Below are positions 44,046 through 54,857 of a stretch of DNA of 64,000 nt, in pieces (position 1 is the first letter of the stretch; the number at the start of each line of letters is the position of its first letter). A program made the position numbers and the translations under genes. Below the pieces are notes generated by a model. The model did no database searches. It was given only the letters and a program-made list of their open reading frames with translations, and had not been told where the DNA came from. This DNA comes from Rhodococcus sp. ABRD24 (GTDB lineage Bacteria; Actinomycetota; Actinomycetes; Mycobacteriales; Mycobacteriaceae): NCBI RefSeq assembly GCF_004328705.1, contig NZ_CP035319.1, positions 620,001 to 684,000 of the forward strand. The letters are read 5' to 3'.

Positions 44046-44816
44046 TCAGTCGTTGAGTCGGTTGTAGCGTCCGAACAGTGCCCGGTAGACCACTGCACCG
44101 AGGGCTCCGCCGATCAGCGGGAACACGATGAACAGCCACAGCTGCCCCATAGCGCCGGGCTGGTACGGGGCAACAGCGATGCTGCGGGCCGGGTTGACGG
44201 ACGTGTTGTCGATCGGAATCGAGATCAGGTGGATCACCGCGAGGGTGAATCCGATCGACACCCCCGCGAGTGGAACGTCGGAAAGCTGATCGGTGGAAGC
44301 CAGCACCACGAACACCAGCAGTGCGGTCAACAGGATCTCCACCGTCATCGCGGCACCGATCCCGTAGCCGGACTCGACCAGCCGGCCGAGGGGTCCGCTC
44401 TCGGCGGACGGACTGTGCGCGCCCCAGCCATTCGCAGCCAGGCCGTTCTCGGTGCGGTTGTAGCTCGGAAGACTCTGCGCGATGGCATAGACGGCCAGAC
44501 CCGCGGCCAGACCGCCGATCACCTGAACCGCGACGTAAATGCCGGCTTTGACCGCCGAGATCCGTCCCAGAATAAAGTGCCCCAGCGTCACCGCCGGATT
44601 GACATGGCAGCCCGAGATAGGGCCGATCGAGTAGACCAGGAACATCAGGGTCAGGCCGAACGCGAGTGCGATTCCCAGTTGACCTACACCGGAACCAGAG
44701 AACACCGCAGTGCCCACCGCGGCAAACACCAGAACGAATGTGCCAATTCCCTCCGCCAGGTACTTCTTGAGGTCCGAAATCGGCTCTTTCTCGGCAACTT
44801 CCTGCGCTGTAGACAT
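44046..44816 (-). CDS. aqpZ: Aquaporin Z-type water channel
   Basis: 256 residues with six membrane helices and the two half-helix motifs, NPA in SGCHVNPAVTLGH and in NTSVNPARSIAV. His and Arg of the selectivity filter are in place for a water-selective channel. The extracellular loop with SPSAESGPLGRL is longer than in the E. coli protein. Single gene, convergent with the PemK-like gene. Confidence 0.93.
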   Translation of the reverse strand: MSTAQEVAEKEPISDLKKYLAEGIGTFVLVFAAVGTAVFSGSGVGQLGIALAFGLTLMFLVYSIGPISGCHVNPAVTLGHFILGRISAVKAGIYVAVQVIGGLAAGLAVYAIAQSLPSYNRTENGLAANGWGAHSPSAESGPLGRLVESGYGIGAAMTVEILLTALLVFVVLASTDQLSDVPLAGVSIGFTLAVIHLISIPIDNTSVNPARSIAVAPYQPGAMGQLWLFIVFPLIGGALGAVVYRALFGRYNRLND

Positions 44817-45028
44817 ACACCCACCTCTCGATCCCGGGAATCAGCTGTGTGAATCAATCGGGACCCTACGGACAGACCGGTAGTTTCACAGCAGATTCGG
44901 ATACGTCCGGGCCGATCTCACCCCGCAGTTTGGGATCGCCGCGCGATTGCTGGTAGTGTCGGCCGTCGGCACTTCCATGTGCCCAGAGCTTTTCGACAGT
45001 AACCAGCAAAGACGACAGGATTTTACGC

Positions 45029-45289
45029 GTGGCCAACATCAAGTCCCAGGTGAAGCGGATCCGCACCAACGAGCGCAACCGACTCCGCAACCAGTCGGTC
45101 AAGTCCTCGCTGCGCACGGCGATCCGTTCCTTCCGCGAGGCCGCGGCAGCCGGTGACAAGGACAAGGCCAACGAGCTCCTCGTCTCCACCAGCCGCAAGC
45201 TCGACAAGGCAGCCAGCAAGGGTGTCATCCACTCCAACCAGGCAGCCAACAAGAAGTCGGCGCTCGCGCAGGTCGCCAACTCTCTCTGA
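45029..45289 (+). CDS. rpsT: 30S ribosomal protein bS20
   Basis: 86 residues, highly basic helical bundle ([21 protein letters not shown]). Starts at GTG. Stands alone between divergent aqpZ and convergent holA, as Rv2412 does next to holA, and ends in a strong terminator. Confidence 0.97.
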   Translation: MANIKSQVKRIRTNERNRLRNQSVKSSLRTAIRSFREAAAAGDKDKANELLVSTSRKLDKAASKGVIHSNQAANKKSALAQVANSL

Positions 45290-45325
45290 CAAGTTTCTGA
45301 CGGTTCAACCGTCGCAAGCTCTGTA

Positions 45326-45360
45326 GAAGTAGCCCCCGATCATCGATCGGGGGCTACTTC
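45326..45360 (+). terminator. Intrinsic terminator of rpsT
   Basis: Perfect 16-bp stem (GAAGTAGCCCCCGATC and complement) with a three-base loop, followed by GTTTG. The clearest terminator in the window. Confidence 0.9.
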
Positions 45361-45451
45361 GTTTGCGCCCTGAGCCTCGTTTGCACCCCGAGCCGTCCGT
45401 CCCGAACCTCCGCAGGACGCCCAAGTCGGCGAGCGAGCGACCGGCACGGAT

Positions 45452-46429
45452 TCAGTTGCTGCCGTGGAGCTCCACGACGCGCTGCACCGCCCACTCGACT
45501 GCATAGTCCGCGTCAGCGGCCTGACCCTTCACGTCGGCGTTGAGCTTGGCCACCACCTGGAGTGCCTCACCGATCGACACCGGATCCCAGCCGCGCGCCT
45601 GTCCCTGCGCCTTCTTGATCTTCCATGGCGGCAGGCCGAGGTCCGACGCCATCCGGAACGGATCGCCCCGCCCCGCGGAACCCACCCGCGCGATCGTGTG
45701 GACTGCATCCGCCAGCGCATCAGCGAGCAGCACGTGCGCGACACCGCGGTGCATTGCCCACCGGAGAGCCTCCATCGCACCCCGCCGGTCGCCAGCGACC
45801 GCCTTGTCCGCGACGTCGAATCCGGACACCTCCGCCTTGCCCGAGTAGTAGCGCTGCACTGCGGCGGTATCGATCTTGCCGCCGGTGTCGGCGACGAGTT
45901 GCGAACAGGCGGCAGCGAGCTCACGGAGGTCGGATCCGACGGCCTCGACAACCACCTGGAGAACTTCGGGTGAGACTCGCACGCCCGCGGCGCGGAACTC
46001 ACCGCGTACGAAGTCGACTCGATCACCGGACTTGAGCTTTGCGCACTGGTGCACCGTCGCCCCGCACTTCTGCAGAACGCCCGCCATGGCCTTCGCGCGT
46101 CCGGCGCCGGAATGCAAAACCACCAGAACGACGCCCTCCGGCAGATCCGCGGCTGCATCCTGGACGAGCGTCACCGCGTCCTTACCCGCCTCGGCTGCCG
46201 CTTCGAGCACCACCACACGGTCCTCCGCGAACAGTGACGGACTGAGTAGCTCCGCCAGTTCGGGCGCACTCGCATCGCCCGCTCGCAGCCTCGAGACGGG
46301 GACGTCCTCGCTGGCGGATCCCGCAGCGGCACGGACTGCTCCGACGACGGACGCGACCGCTCGCTCCACCAGCAGTTCCTCGTCACCGAGTACGAGGTGG
46401 AGCGGTTCGGGCCGAGATGAGGTGCTCAC
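45452..46429 (-). CDS. holA: DNA polymerase III delta subunit
   Basis: Clamp-loader wrench subunit that opens the beta sliding clamp. 325 residues with the N-terminal AAA-like fold ([19 protein letters not shown]), the middle lid domain and the C-terminal collar domain ([16 protein letters not shown]). The GTG start overlaps the comEC stop as GTGA. Confidence 0.93.
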   Translation of the reverse strand: MSTSSRPEPLHLVLGDEELLVERAVASVVGAVRAAAGSASEDVPVSRLRAGDASAPELAELLSPSLFAEDRVVVLEAAAEAGKDAVTLVQDAAADLPEGVVLVVLHSGAGRAKAMAGVLQKCGATVHQCAKLKSGDRVDFVRGEFRAAGVRVSPEVLQVVVEAVGSDLRELAAACSQLVADTGGKIDTAAVQRYYSGKAEVSGFDVADKAVAGDRRGAMEALRWAMHRGVAHVLLADALADAVHTIARVGSAGRGDPFRMASDLGLPPWKIKKAQGQARGWDPVSIGEALQVVAKLNADVKGQAADADYAVEWAVQRVVELHGSN

Positions 46430-48813
46430 CGGACGATAGTCCCATGGGAACGCCCCACCACGGCAAGTGCCCCGGACCCCGACCGGACCAACGCCACATC
46501 ACCATGCCGGTCAGTGCGCATCGTGACTGCACCCAGGGCGTCGAGCTGCCGGACTATGCCCGCATGGGGGTGACCGAACGAGTTTCCGGCGCCGACACTG
46601 ACCAGCGCCACCCGGGGACGGACTTCCGCCAGGAACTCTGTTGCGGTGGTGCGAGATCCGTGATGCGGAAGCTTGAGGACATCCGCCCGCAACGGTATTC
46701 CGGAGCGGAGCAGGGCACGTTGACCCGATTCCTCCACGTCACCGGTCAGCAGTACGGTGCCCGTCGGGGTATCCGCCATCATCACCAGAGACTGATCGTT
46801 CGCGGAATCGTCCGCGTCGGCGGGATCGCGCGGCACCGGCAGTAGCGGCCCCAGCACCCGCAGCCGCAGCGTGCCCACCCTCATCTCGCGTCCGGGCTCG
46901 AGACGGACCAACGCGACACCGGTACGGGACGCGGCAGCCGACACGAACCGGAAGCCGCCTGCGGGCAACCTCGCCGGGCCGATCGCGATCGCACCGACGG
47001 TGCGGTCACCGAGAACCCCGTCCAGGCCGCCATAGTGGTCCGCGTGCAGATGCGTGACGATCATCAGCGGGATCTCCTCGATGCCGAGCCGGTCCAGGCA
47101 CGCGTCCATCAGTCGCGGATCCGGCCCGGCATCGACGACCACGCCGCGTCCGTCGCCGGTAGCGAGGACCAGGCCGTCGCCCTGACCGACGTCGCATACG
47201 ACGACGCTCCATCCGGCCGCCGGCCATCCCGGCGGATGGAGCCGCGTCGGCACCCACACCACCGCAACACCGACTCCGAGCGCCAGCATCATTCGCCTCG
47301 ACCACTGGTAGCGCAGTCCCACTCCCCCCACCAACAGGACGGCCGCGACGACGAGGGCACCTACCAGCCCAGGCGCCACCGCGAAGGTCGCGCCAGGGAA
47401 GGACGCGGCCCGGTCCGCCACCTCGAGGAGCCACCACAGCGGTGGGCCCGCGACCCGGACGAGGAGGGTTGCGGCCGGGAGCCACACAGCTGCGAACAGT
47501 GCCGTCACCGCCCCGATCACCGTGAGCGGCGCGACGACCGGCGCGACGAGGATGTTCGCGACGATCGACACGAGGCTCACGGCCCCCGACATCGCGGCGA
47601 CCACTGGCGCTGTCACCACGAACGCTGCGACCGCGACCGCACACATCTCGGCGAGCCACCGCGGCCACCCCCGTTCCCGTAGTCGGTGGACCGCGATCGG
47701 CGCGAGCAGCACCAGTCCCGCAGTCGCCACCACCGACAGTGCAAATCCGAAATCGACTGCAAGCGAGGGGAACAGCGCAAGCAGCAGAACGACTGCCGAA
47801 GCGAGGGCCGGGATGGCCTGCTTCCGACGGCCGGTCACCAACGCCAACAGCGCGACACAGCCCATCGCGGCCGCGCGCAGGACACTCGGCGACGGCCGTG
47901 CGACGACGACGAATGCCGCCAACGCAAGTGCTGCCAGCAGGGCTCCCATCCGGGGACCCACCCCGATTCCGCGGACCGCCAGCAGCACCGCGCCGAGGAC
48001 GATCGAGATGTTGGCCCCGGATACCGCCGTCAAGTGCGCTAGTCCCGCTGCAGTGAACTCGTCCTTCACCTGCTGCGGTAGCGCCGAGGTGTCCCCGACG
48101 ACCAGCCCGGGCAGTAGACCCGCCTGCTCGGGAGGCAACGCCGCCGCGGTCGCAGCAGCGAACCGGTCACGGATCGCACCGGCCCAGCGCTGCACCCGCG
48201 GCGGCTCCTCGACCCGGGTCGGCGGTCCCGTCGCCCGCACGACGGCGACCGTGAGATCGCTGCGATCGGGCGGGGCCAAGCGCCCGCGCAGGGTCACTTG
48301 TTGTCCCGGTAGCAGTACCTCCCAGTCCGCACCCTGGGCGAAGATCAGCACCGCCCCGCCCGTCCTGATCACCGACACCCCATCCCGCACAGACCGCAGC
48401 GAGGCGCGGATCATCAGCTGCCGCTGACCACCGAAACCGCTGCTGCGCAGTACTTTCGGGTCGTCGTCGAGGGCCACGTCCAGAGTTGCGGTACCGCCGG
48501 ACTGCACCCGATCCGCGAGCGGGTGCGACGCGACCGCGTGGGCCCGCACCGCGATCGCCGCGCCGAATCCCGCCCCGATCAGTGCCGCGGCGATCAGGCC
48601 TGCCGCGATGCCGGAGGCCGGCATGTTTCCGGCGCCACCTCGTCGCCGCGCCACCGCCAGTGCTAGGCCTAGTGCGGCCGCAACCACTCCGAGAACCACG
48701 GACAGGACCCCGGCGGCAACCCATCCGGCGTGCAGCCCGACCAGAGTCGCGCCCCAGCACGCCGCCGCGGCCGGAACCAGCCGCAGATCGAGTGGGCGGG
48801 AATCCGAATCCAT
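46426..48813 (-). CDS. comEC: ComEC/Rec2-type DNA channel protein
   Basis: 795 residues in the usual three-part layout. An N-terminal membrane/OB region is followed by the competence core with about eight membrane segments ([30 protein letters not shown]). A C-terminal metallo-beta-lactamase-like domain carries [14 protein letters not shown] and [10 protein letters not shown]. In transformable bacteria it carries single-stranded DNA across the membrane. Competence of this organism is not shown by the sequence; the gene is widely kept in non-transformable relatives. Confidence 0.93.
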   Translation of the reverse strand: MDSDSRPLDLRLVPAAAACWGATLVGLHAGWVAAGVLSVVLGVVAAALGLALAVARRRGGAGNMPASGIAAGLIAAALIGAGFGAAIAVRAHAVASHPLADRVQSGGTATLDVALDDDPKVLRSSGFGGQRQLMIRASLRSVRDGVSVIRTGGAVLIFAQGADWEVLLPGQQVTLRGRLAPPDRSDLTVAVVRATGPPTRVEEPPRVQRWAGAIRDRFAAATAAALPPEQAGLLPGLVVGDTSALPQQVKDEFTAAGLAHLTAVSGANISIVLGAVLLAVRGIGVGPRMGALLAALALAAFVVVARPSPSVLRAAAMGCVALLALVTGRRKQAIPALASAVVLLLALFPSLAVDFGFALSVVATAGLVLLAPIAVHRLRERGWPRWLAEMCAVAVAAFVVTAPVVAAMSGAVSLVSIVANILVAPVVAPLTVIGAVTALFAAVWLPAATLLVRVAGPPLWWLLEVADRAASFPGATFAVAPGLVGALVVAAVLLVGGVGLRYQWSRRMMLALGVGVAVVWVPTRLHPPGWPAAGWSVVVCDVGQGDGLVLATGDGRGVVVDAGPDPRLMDACLDRLGIEEIPLMIVTHLHADHYGGLDGVLGDRTVGAIAIGPARLPAGGFRFVSAAASRTGVALVRLEPGREMRVGTLRLRVLGPLLPVPRDPADADDSANDQSLVMMADTPTGTVLLTGDVEESGQRALLRSGIPLRADVLKLPHHGSRTTATEFLAEVRPRVALVSVGAGNSFGHPHAGIVRQLDALGAVTMRTDRHGDVALVRSGSGALAVVGRSHGTIVR

Positions 48814-49715
48814 CAGAGTGCAACCAGTTCGCGTAGTTTCGCCATCCGGGCCGGTCCGATCCCGTCGACCTCACCCAGCTGCTCGATATCGGTGAACCTG
48901 CCATGCGTCTGCCGCCACGCGACAATCGCCTTCGCGGTCACGGGGCCCACCCCCGGCAGAGCGTCCAGCTCTGTTTCGGTCGCGGTGTTGAGATTGACCT
49001 TGCCAACGGGTGTGCCGGACCCGACGCCCGCCGACTGCCCCGGCGCACCGGCCCCGACCCGTGCACTGCCGACCGTTCCCGGGGATCCCTCGGGCGGCGC
49101 GACGCCCACCAGGATCTGGTCTCCATCGCCCACGCGCTCGGCCATGTTCAGCCCCAACAGATCTGCGCCAGGCTTCGGCCCGCCCGCTGCCGCGAGTGCA
49201 TCTGCGATACGTGCCCCAGGCTGAAGCCGGACCAGACCCGCCTGGTTGACCAGACCCACCACGCTGACCACCACCTGCGCGTCAGGCGCAGGTGGCACCG
49301 ACTGCGCCGACGGTGGCGCCGGCACGGAAGGAACAACAGAGACAGCAGATTCCGGTCCCCCGACCTCGACCGCGGGCAACGGTGGAACGGCCTGTGCGGT
49401 CGGCCGGTCCCGCCATACCGACACCGCCGCGATCCCTGCCGCGACGAGCCCGACGACAACCAGCGCGACCGCACCCCGTCGCCCCGGATTCAGTCGTGTG
49501 CCCCGCCAGAGCCTGAACCCATGCTCAGGATCTTCGCCGTGTGCGGCGTCGTCCGGGTCCTCGAGCCAGCCCGGCATCCGCGAGCGGCCACCACGATCGA
49601 CAAACGGCGCCTCGGCCGGCTCGAAGTCCGCAGTGTCGTCACCGCGTGCTGCCTGGGGCGCGGCGGACGCCGCCAGCCTCCGGCGCACCCTCGCACGATC
49701 ATGTTCGGTACCCAT
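48813..49715 (-). CDS. comEA: ComEA-like helix-hairpin-helix DNA receptor
   Basis: 300 residues: a polar, Arg-rich cytoplasmic N-terminus of about 75 residues, one membrane segment (VALVVVGLVAAGIAAVSVW), and a Pro/Ser/Val-rich linker. A SLBB-like domain (VNQAGLVRLQPGARIADALAAAGG) precedes the C-terminal double HhH (KVNLNTATETELDALPGVGPVTAKAIVAWRQ). Predicted to bind DNA outside the membrane and pass it to ComEC, whose start overlaps this stop by one base. Confidence 0.93.
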   Translation of the reverse strand: MGTEHDRARVRRRLAASAAPQAARGDDTADFEPAEAPFVDRGGRSRMPGWLEDPDDAAHGEDPEHGFRLWRGTRLNPGRRGAVALVVVGLVAAGIAAVSVWRDRPTAQAVPPLPAVEVGGPESAVSVVPSVPAPPSAQSVPPAPDAQVVVSVVGLVNQAGLVRLQPGARIADALAAAGGPKPGADLLGLNMAERVGDGDQILVGVAPPEGSPGTVGSARVGAGAPGQSAGVGSGTPVGKVNLNTATETELDALPGVGPVTAKAIVAWRQTHGRFTDIEQLGEVDGIGPARMAKLRELVAL

Positions 49716-49784
49716 GCGGCTGACGGTAGGGCTCGCCCCCGACCACGAAATGCCCGAAAGTGCCGCGGTAAGAAAGTCTGTGGA

Positions 49785-50663
49785 TCAGTGCGCGGATGTG
49801 GATGACGGCTCCGGGCCGCCGTCCGGCGTGATCTCTTCCGCATCACCCGGACAGACCACAACTCCGACCGCGCCCGGGCCGACGTGGGCGCCGAGCACAG
49901 CGCCGATTTCGGTGACGACCAGCTCACCGATGCCTGTGATCCGCTGGCGCAACTCTGCGGCGACCGCGGCGGCACGTTCGGGCGCGTGCAAATGATGCAC
50001 CGCGAGAGCGACTGACTCCGTCCCAGCCTGTTCTACGGCGGCGTCGACCAACTTGCTCAATGCCTTCGTCGACGTACGCGTCTTCTCGCGCAGCACCAAT
50101 TTGCCCTCTACCACATGGAGGACCGGCTTCATCGCCAGTGCCGTCCCGAGCAGTGCAGCCGCAGTGCCGATGCGGCCGCCGCGGCGCAGGTGCTCGAGCC
50201 GGTCGACGACGATGAGCAACCGCCCCCGGGCCGCGACGTCCACCGCCTTCTGATACACCGCCTTGAGGCCTCCGCCGGCGCGGGCCACGCGAGCCGCGGC
50301 GAGCGCCGGATAGCCCAGACCCATTGCCGTCGACTGCGAGTCGACGATCCGCACCTTCTCGCCGAACTTCTGGGCAGCCTGCCGTCCAGCCTCCCAGGTA
50401 CCGGACAGCTGACGCGAAATGTGGACCGCGACCACACCGTCACCGTCGCTGTCGGCCAGGGCCGCAGCGTACGCGTCGGTGAGCTCCCCCGGAGAGGCGC
50501 CCGATGTGGTCACTCCGGACAGGTCGTCCGGAACAGCATCGACACCCTCTCGAAAATCCCGGCCGCCAGTGAGCACGTGCAGGGGCACGACACGGATCCC
50601 GAACCGGTCCGCCAACTCGGGTGAGAGGCAGGCCGAGGAATCGGTCACGACGACGACAGACAC
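49785..50663 (-). CDS. DegV-family fatty-acid-binding protein
   Basis: 292 residues from a GTG (MSVVVVTDSSACLSPELADRFG). The conserved DegV blocks are TDSSACL, the TSGASPGELTDAY segment, HISRQLSGTWEAGRQAA and the GRIGTAAALLG region that lines the lipid pocket. DegV (FakB-like) proteins present fatty acids to a kinase; no FakA-type kinase is in the window. Lies five bases after octT. Matches Rv2417c. Confidence 0.87.
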   Translation of the reverse strand: MSVVVVTDSSACLSPELADRFGIRVVPLHVLTGGRDFREGVDAVPDDLSGVTTSGASPGELTDAYAAALADSDGDGVVAVHISRQLSGTWEAGRQAAQKFGEKVRIVDSQSTAMGLGYPALAAARVARAGGGLKAVYQKAVDVAARGRLLIVVDRLEHLRRGGRIGTAAALLGTALAMKPVLHVVEGKLVLREKTRTSTKALSKLVDAAVEQAGTESVALAVHHLHAPERAAAVAAELRQRITGIGELVVTEIGAVLGAHVGPGAVGVVVCPGDAEEITPDGGPEPSSTSAH

Positions 50664-50668
50664 GGCCC

Positions 50669-51520
50669 CTACCCTATTTCGAGCTCGTCGCGTGCCGCAC
50701 TGCGACGGGCGATCTCGACCGCGGCGATCATCGCGGCGGCGACTTCCTCGTGGGCCTCCCAGCCCCAGTGGATGCCATCCGGGTTCGCCCGGTCGGAGAA
50801 GATGTTCTCCCGTACCGCGGCCGCGAGATCGACCATCGGAACATGCTTCTCGGTCGACCACGCCTCGAGCGCCCGCACCGCAGGCTCCCGGCCCGAGTGG
50901 ACCTGCCCGTACGCATCGCAACGGTGAACCGACGGATACGTGCCGATCACCGGCAGATCGGGGCGGATCGCCGCCAACGCGTCCCGGCAACTCTCCAGAT
51001 ACTCGACCGACAGTCTGGGCGGCAGCGCCACCGGCCTGCCCAACTTGGACAACCGCGGCTGCAGCCACTGGTAGCCGGACCGTACGATGCGGCGCAGCAC
51101 CGGCGGCCGGATGTACCGCAGCTGCTCACGCAGCGCGGTCGGCAGCGGGGACGGCAACGAATCCATCCCGCCCACCGCGAAGACGACGGCACCGGCGTGC
51201 GGAACGGACGCCCATACCCGCGGATCCTGCGTCAGCGCCCACCATGCATCCCGGCTGGTCCAGCCGATACGGGCCACCAGCTCCACTCGCCAGCCCAGCT
51301 CGCGGGCGACCAGATTGGGCCAGATCCTCGGATGATCCGCCGGCAGTCCCCCCTTGGGACCGTAGTACGAGAGCGAATCGGCCAGCACCAGTAGGACCGG
51401 CGCCCCGTCCGTCCGATCGACGGCACCGCCGTCCAGCGTCCGATCGACGGCACCGCCGTCCAGCATCCGATCGACGGCACCGCCGTCCAGCGTCCGATCG
51501 ACGGCACCGCCGTCCAGCAT
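50669..51520 (-). CDS. octT: Diglucosylglycerate octanoyltransferase, SGNH fold
   Basis: Transfers octanoate to diglucosylglycerate in methylglucose lipopolysaccharide synthesis (function established for the mycobacterial enzyme Rv2418c). The SGNH-type motifs are [17 protein letters not shown] (nucleophile Ser), [11 protein letters not shown], and the C-terminal catalytic pair NPDGIHW. The ATG at 51520 gives 283 residues; the first 35 are repeats of LDGGAVDR(T/M) from the DNA repeat. ATG codons recur inside the repeat (51466 is an alternative), so the start is ambiguous. Between gpgP and degV in one operon. Confidence 0.86.
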   Translation of the reverse strand: MLDGGAVDRTLDGGAVDRMLDGGAVDRTLDGGAVDRTDGAPVLLVLADSLSYYGPKGGLPADHPRIWPNLVARELGWRVELVARIGWTSRDAWWALTQDPRVWASVPHAGAVVFAVGGMDSLPSPLPTALREQLRYIRPPVLRRIVRSGYQWLQPRLSKLGRPVALPPRLSVEYLESCRDALAAIRPDLPVIGTYPSVHRCDAYGQVHSGREPAVRALEAWSTEKHVPMVDLAAAVRENIFSDRANPDGIHWGWEAHEEVAAAMIAAVEIARRSAARDELEIG

Positions 51521-51541
51521 CCGATCGACGGCACCGCCGTC
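51411..51541 (-). repeat. 27-bp tandem repeat at the octT start
   Basis: Almost five head-to-tail copies of a 27-bp unit (GTCCGATCGACGGCACCGCC and seven more bases) start at 51411, 51438, 51465, 51492 and 51519. They are identical except that the first base is G, G, A, G, A; the A copies create the ATG codons on the coding strand. The last copy runs into the gpgP stop. Each unit adds nine residues in frame. Confidence 0.93.
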
Positions 51542-52205
51542 AGAGGACGTCACTGGCCACGCTCGCAGACGCGTTCCACACATCCAACCGCCATACCGGA
51601 TCTGTCCCCTCCCCGTGTCCGCTGAGCTGCACCCAGCTGGTGTTGCCGAGCCCACCGAGCACCGGCCACCGATCGACCGGAAGGTCGAGCAGACGGGCCG
51701 TCAATGCCGCGATCAAGCCGCCGTGCGCTACCAGGACCAGCGGCTGCGGCCCCCACGACTCGTGCCGGGCAAGCAGTTCCTGTACGAGAGGCAGGCTGCG
51801 GGCCGCGACCTCGATCCGGCTCTCACCGGCGGGCGGCGCCCACTCCGCATCGGTCCGCCACCGGGTCCGCGCACCCGGCGCGATCTCGTCGACTTCCGTG
51901 TGGGTCATCCCCTGCCAATCCCCGAGATGCGTCTCGCGCAGTCGGGTATCGGTCTCCACGGGCAACCCGATATGGTCGCCGAGCGCAGTTGCCGTGTCGA
52001 ATGCACGCCGCAGGTCGGAGGACACGATGACGAAGGGGCGATGCTCGGCGAGTGCCTGCGCCGCCACCTTCGCCTGCTCCCGGCCGAGATCCGACAGATC
52101 GGTATCGAGCTGCCCCTGCATCCGATTTCCGGCGTTGTAGTCGGTCTGACCGTGCCGCAGCAGAATCAGACGCCTGACCGCGGACCCGGCCGCGGTCGCC
52201 GTCAC
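51540..52205 (-). CDS. gpgP: Glucosyl-3-phosphoglycerate phosphatase
   Basis: 221-residue histidine phosphatase. The phosphohistidine motif is [24 protein letters not shown] supplies the acid and [11 protein letters not shown] the second His. The mycobacterial orthologue Rv2419c dephosphorylates glucosyl-3-phosphoglycerate on the way to methylglucose lipopolysaccharide, consistent with octT next door. Its GTG overlaps the rsfS stop as GTGA. Confidence 0.88.
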   Translation of the reverse strand: MTATAAGSAVRRLILLRHGQTDYNAGNRMQGQLDTDLSDLGREQAKVAAQALAEHRPFVIVSSDLRRAFDTATALGDHIGLPVETDTRLRETHLGDWQGMTHTEVDEIAPGARTRWRTDAEWAPPAGESRIEVAARSLPLVQELLARHESWGPQPLVLVAHGGLIAALTARLLDLPVDRWPVLGGLGNTSWVQLSGHGEGTDPVWRLDVWNASASVASDVL

Positions 52206-52621
52206 TGCTCCGACTCCCCCGCTACGTCGTCCGGGTCGGAGTCGATCGACAGCTGCCTCGGCTCGACACCCTCGACGGCTATCTCGGGGCAGTCCTTCCA
52301 CAACCGGTCGAGTGCATAGAAATTGCGCTCGTCGGTGTGCTGGACGTGAACAACGATGTCGACGTAATCGAGCAGCGCCCAACGCCCCTCGCGGGTGCCC
52401 TCGCGACGGACCGGCTTGTGTCCGGCCTCACGCAACCGGTCCTCGATGTTCTCGACGATCGCGTTGACCTGACGCTCGTTGGCTGCGGAGGCGATGACGA
52501 AGCAGTCGGTGATGACCAGCTGCTCCGAGACATCGAGGACCACCACATCCGAGGCCAACTTCTCGTCGGCCGCCAGTGCGGCAATCCGTGCCATTTCGAT
52601 GGCCTCGTTCGATGCACTCAC
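52202..52621 (-). CDS. rsfS: Ribosomal silencing factor RsfS
   Basis: 139 residues; binds uL14 on the 50S subunit and prevents subunit joining in slow growth. Family blocks KLASDVVVLDVSEQLVITDCFVIASAANERQV and GRWALLDYVDIVVHVQ are intact. The C-terminal 25 residues are acidic. GTG start directly after the nadD stop (TGAGTG). Confidence 0.94.
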   Translation of the reverse strand: MSASNEAIEMARIAALAADEKLASDVVVLDVSEQLVITDCFVIASAANERQVNAIVENIEDRLREAGHKPVRREGTREGRWALLDYVDIVVHVQHTDERNFYALDRLWKDCPEIAVEGVEPRQLSIDSDPDDVAGESEQ

Positions 52622-53362
52622 TCAGTGTTCTCCCGGTTCTGCTTGTTCTGAAGGTTGTGGTGGCTCCGCATGCAGCTGTCGCGCGGGAACCGGTTCGGAC
52701 ATGGTGACCGCGCCATCCAGACGCTGCACCCCGATCGGCTGGTACAGGTTTCGTTTGCTGATGTACTGCACGACCCCGTCCGGAACGAGGTACCACACCG
52801 GCCGGTGTTCCCGCGCACGCACACGACAGTCCGTCGACGAAATGGCAAGGGCCGGAATCTCGATCAACGTGACCGCGTTCTCAGGAAGCCGCTCGAGGTG
52901 CGTGGCCAGATGCTCAGTGTGCAGCTCGTAGCCCGGACGCGAGACTCCAACGAACTTGGCGAGTCCGAACAGCTCCTCCCAATCCTGCCACGACAGGATG
53001 CTCTCGAGCGCGTCCGCCCCGGTGATGAAGTACAGCTCGGCATCGGGGTGCTGAGCGCTCAGATCACGAAGAGTATCCACGGTGTAGGTGACTTTGGCGC
53101 GGTCCACGTCGACGCGGCTCACCGAGAACCTCGGATTCGACGCGGTCGCGATGACCGTCATCAGGTAGCGATCTTCGGCCGGACTGACGTCGCGGTCATC
53201 CTTCTGCCACGGCTGCCCCGTGGGCACGAAGATCACTTCGTCGAGAGCGAATCGATCCGCGACCTCACTGGCCGCCACGAGGTGACCGTGGTGGATCGGA
53301 TCGAAGGTGCCACCCATCACGCCCAGTCGGCGCCGAGGGGTGATCGCTGTCGGCTGCTGCAC
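52622..53362 (-). CDS. nadD: Nicotinate-nucleotide adenylyltransferase
   Basis: Makes deamido-NAD from nicotinate mononucleotide and ATP. 246 residues. Nucleotidyltransferase motifs are [18 protein letters not shown] and [12 protein letters not shown]. The acidic, Pro/Gln-rich last 30 residues extend beyond the catalytic core. Next to rsfS, as in most bacteria. Confidence 0.95.
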   Translation of the reverse strand: MQQPTAITPRRRLGVMGGTFDPIHHGHLVAASEVADRFALDEVIFVPTGQPWQKDDRDVSPAEDRYLMTVIATASNPRFSVSRVDVDRAKVTYTVDTLRDLSAQHPDAELYFITGADALESILSWQDWEELFGLAKFVGVSRPGYELHTEHLATHLERLPENAVTLIEIPALAISSTDCRVRAREHRPVWYLVPDGVVQYISKRNLYQPIGVQRLDGAVTMSEPVPARQLHAEPPQPSEQAEPGEH

Positions 53363-53398
53363 GATGATCCAGCTTACGTGTCGGCGCAGCTCACGAAT

Positions 53399-54844
53399 TC
53401 ACACAGGCAGCAAACCGGCGACCACCGCCGCGAGCTGCTGCGCAGAACGGCACTCGTGCATGTCGATCACCTCGTTGTAGACCAGCGCGGCCGAGTCGCC
53501 CGTACCCCATTGACCACGCGGTTCCGGGTTGAGCCAGTGCGCATGCTTGGCCACCGACACCAGATGTTCGAGCGCCGGCAGACCCGGGTCGCGGTAGTTG
53601 TTGCGCCCGTCACCGAGCACGAGCAACGAGCTGCGACTGGTTATCGAGTGGGCGTAGCGCTCCGCGAACACCCCGAGCGCATGGCCGTAGTCGGAGTGCC
53701 CGTCATACGTGATCAAATCGGCCTCCCGAACCATCCGCGACATCGCGACACCCAAATCGGAACCGCTGTCGAAGAAGCGGGTGACCTCATCCGTGGTGTC
53801 GATGAACGCGAATACCCGTACCCGCGAGAATTGCTCGCGCAGCGCATGGACGAGCAGCAGCGTGAAGTGGGAAAAACCGGCAACCGACCCGGAGACGTCG
53901 CACATCAGCACCAGTTCGGGACGGGCCGGGCGCGGCTTGCGCTGTACCAGGTCGATCGGCACGCCGCCGGTCGACATCGACTTCCGCAGCGTGCGGCGAA
54001 GGTCGATCGCGCCAGCCCGGGCCCGGCTACGCCGCACCGCCAGCCGACTCGCCAGCAGCCGTGCCAGCGGGGTGACGCTACGCCGCAGCGCCGTCAGCTC
54101 GGAGTCCGACGCGCGCAGGAAGTCCACCTCCTCGGCGAGCTTCGGCACGCCGTAGCTCGCCACGCGGTCCTTGCCTATCTGTTCGGCGGAGCGACGCCGG
54201 GTCTCGGACTCGACCATCCTCCGGAAGTCGTCGATCCGCTGGACGGCCGCCCGCTTGGCGACCTCGGACGCATAGTTGCCGGCCGGGCGGTCACCGGCCT
54301 GCTGGTTACCGAGCAGGCCGGAGAGAATCTTCTCGAGAAGTCTCTCGGGGGCGAGGTTGCGCAGCGCCTGGTACGCGGAAAAGGACGGTCCGTTGACCGA
54401 CTCGTACTTACCGAGTTCCTCGACCATCTGCGCGACAAGCGCCTCTAGTTCGGCGAGCGCCTCCGGGGAGTCATCGGACAGCAGTTCGGCGAGCACCTCC
54501 TGCAGCACATCGAGGTCGAGCTCACCGTCGGGTGTCCGCGGCAGCGACCTGTCCGCACCGCTGTCCTCGCGGACTCCGAGGCCGACGGGAAACCACAGGT
54601 CGAACAGGGCATCGAAGGTGGCGCGGTGCGTCGGACGCCGCAGCAGCGAACATGCGAGACCCTCGCGCAGCGCCTCCCGGTCGAGCAGGTCCAGCACGGC
54701 CACTACCCGACCTGCATCGACGGTCTCGGACGGGCCGACCGCGATGCCGCGTCGGCGTAGGGCCTCGACGAAGTCGACGAGATGCCCCGGTATACCGTGC
54801 GGCGCCGGCGGACCACCGCGACGGTGTGCGGGCGAGGTGGCCAT
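53399..54844 (-). CDS. CoxE-like VWA-domain protein
   Basis: 481 residues. The C-terminal half is a von Willebrand A domain with an intact MIDAS start (LVLMCDVSGSVAGFSHFTLLL). The N-terminal half is helical (HLVDFVEALRRRGIAVGPSETVDA). Such proteins pair with MoxR AAA+ ATPases as metal-insertion or assembly chaperones; the MoxR gene lies 13 bases upstream. The client is unknown. Corresponds to Rv2425c. Confidence 0.87.
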   Translation of the reverse strand: MATSPAHRRGGPPAPHGIPGHLVDFVEALRRRGIAVGPSETVDAGRVVAVLDLLDREALREGLACSLLRRPTHRATFDALFDLWFPVGLGVREDSGADRSLPRTPDGELDLDVLQEVLAELLSDDSPEALAELEALVAQMVEELGKYESVNGPSFSAYQALRNLAPERLLEKILSGLLGNQQAGDRPAGNYASEVAKRAAVQRIDDFRRMVESETRRRSAEQIGKDRVASYGVPKLAEEVDFLRASDSELTALRRSVTPLARLLASRLAVRRSRARAGAIDLRRTLRKSMSTGGVPIDLVQRKPRPARPELVLMCDVSGSVAGFSHFTLLLVHALREQFSRVRVFAFIDTTDEVTRFFDSGSDLGVAMSRMVREADLITYDGHSDYGHALGVFAERYAHSITSRSSLLVLGDGRNNYRDPGLPALEHLVSVAKHAHWLNPEPRGQWGTGDSAALVYNEVIDMHECRSAQQLAAVVAGLLPV

Positions 54845-54857
54845 CGACTTCGTCCTT

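Noticed and set aside
51411..51541. CRISPR-like array
   Set aside because: Units are directly adjacent with no spacers and are in frame with octT; this is a coding minisatellite.
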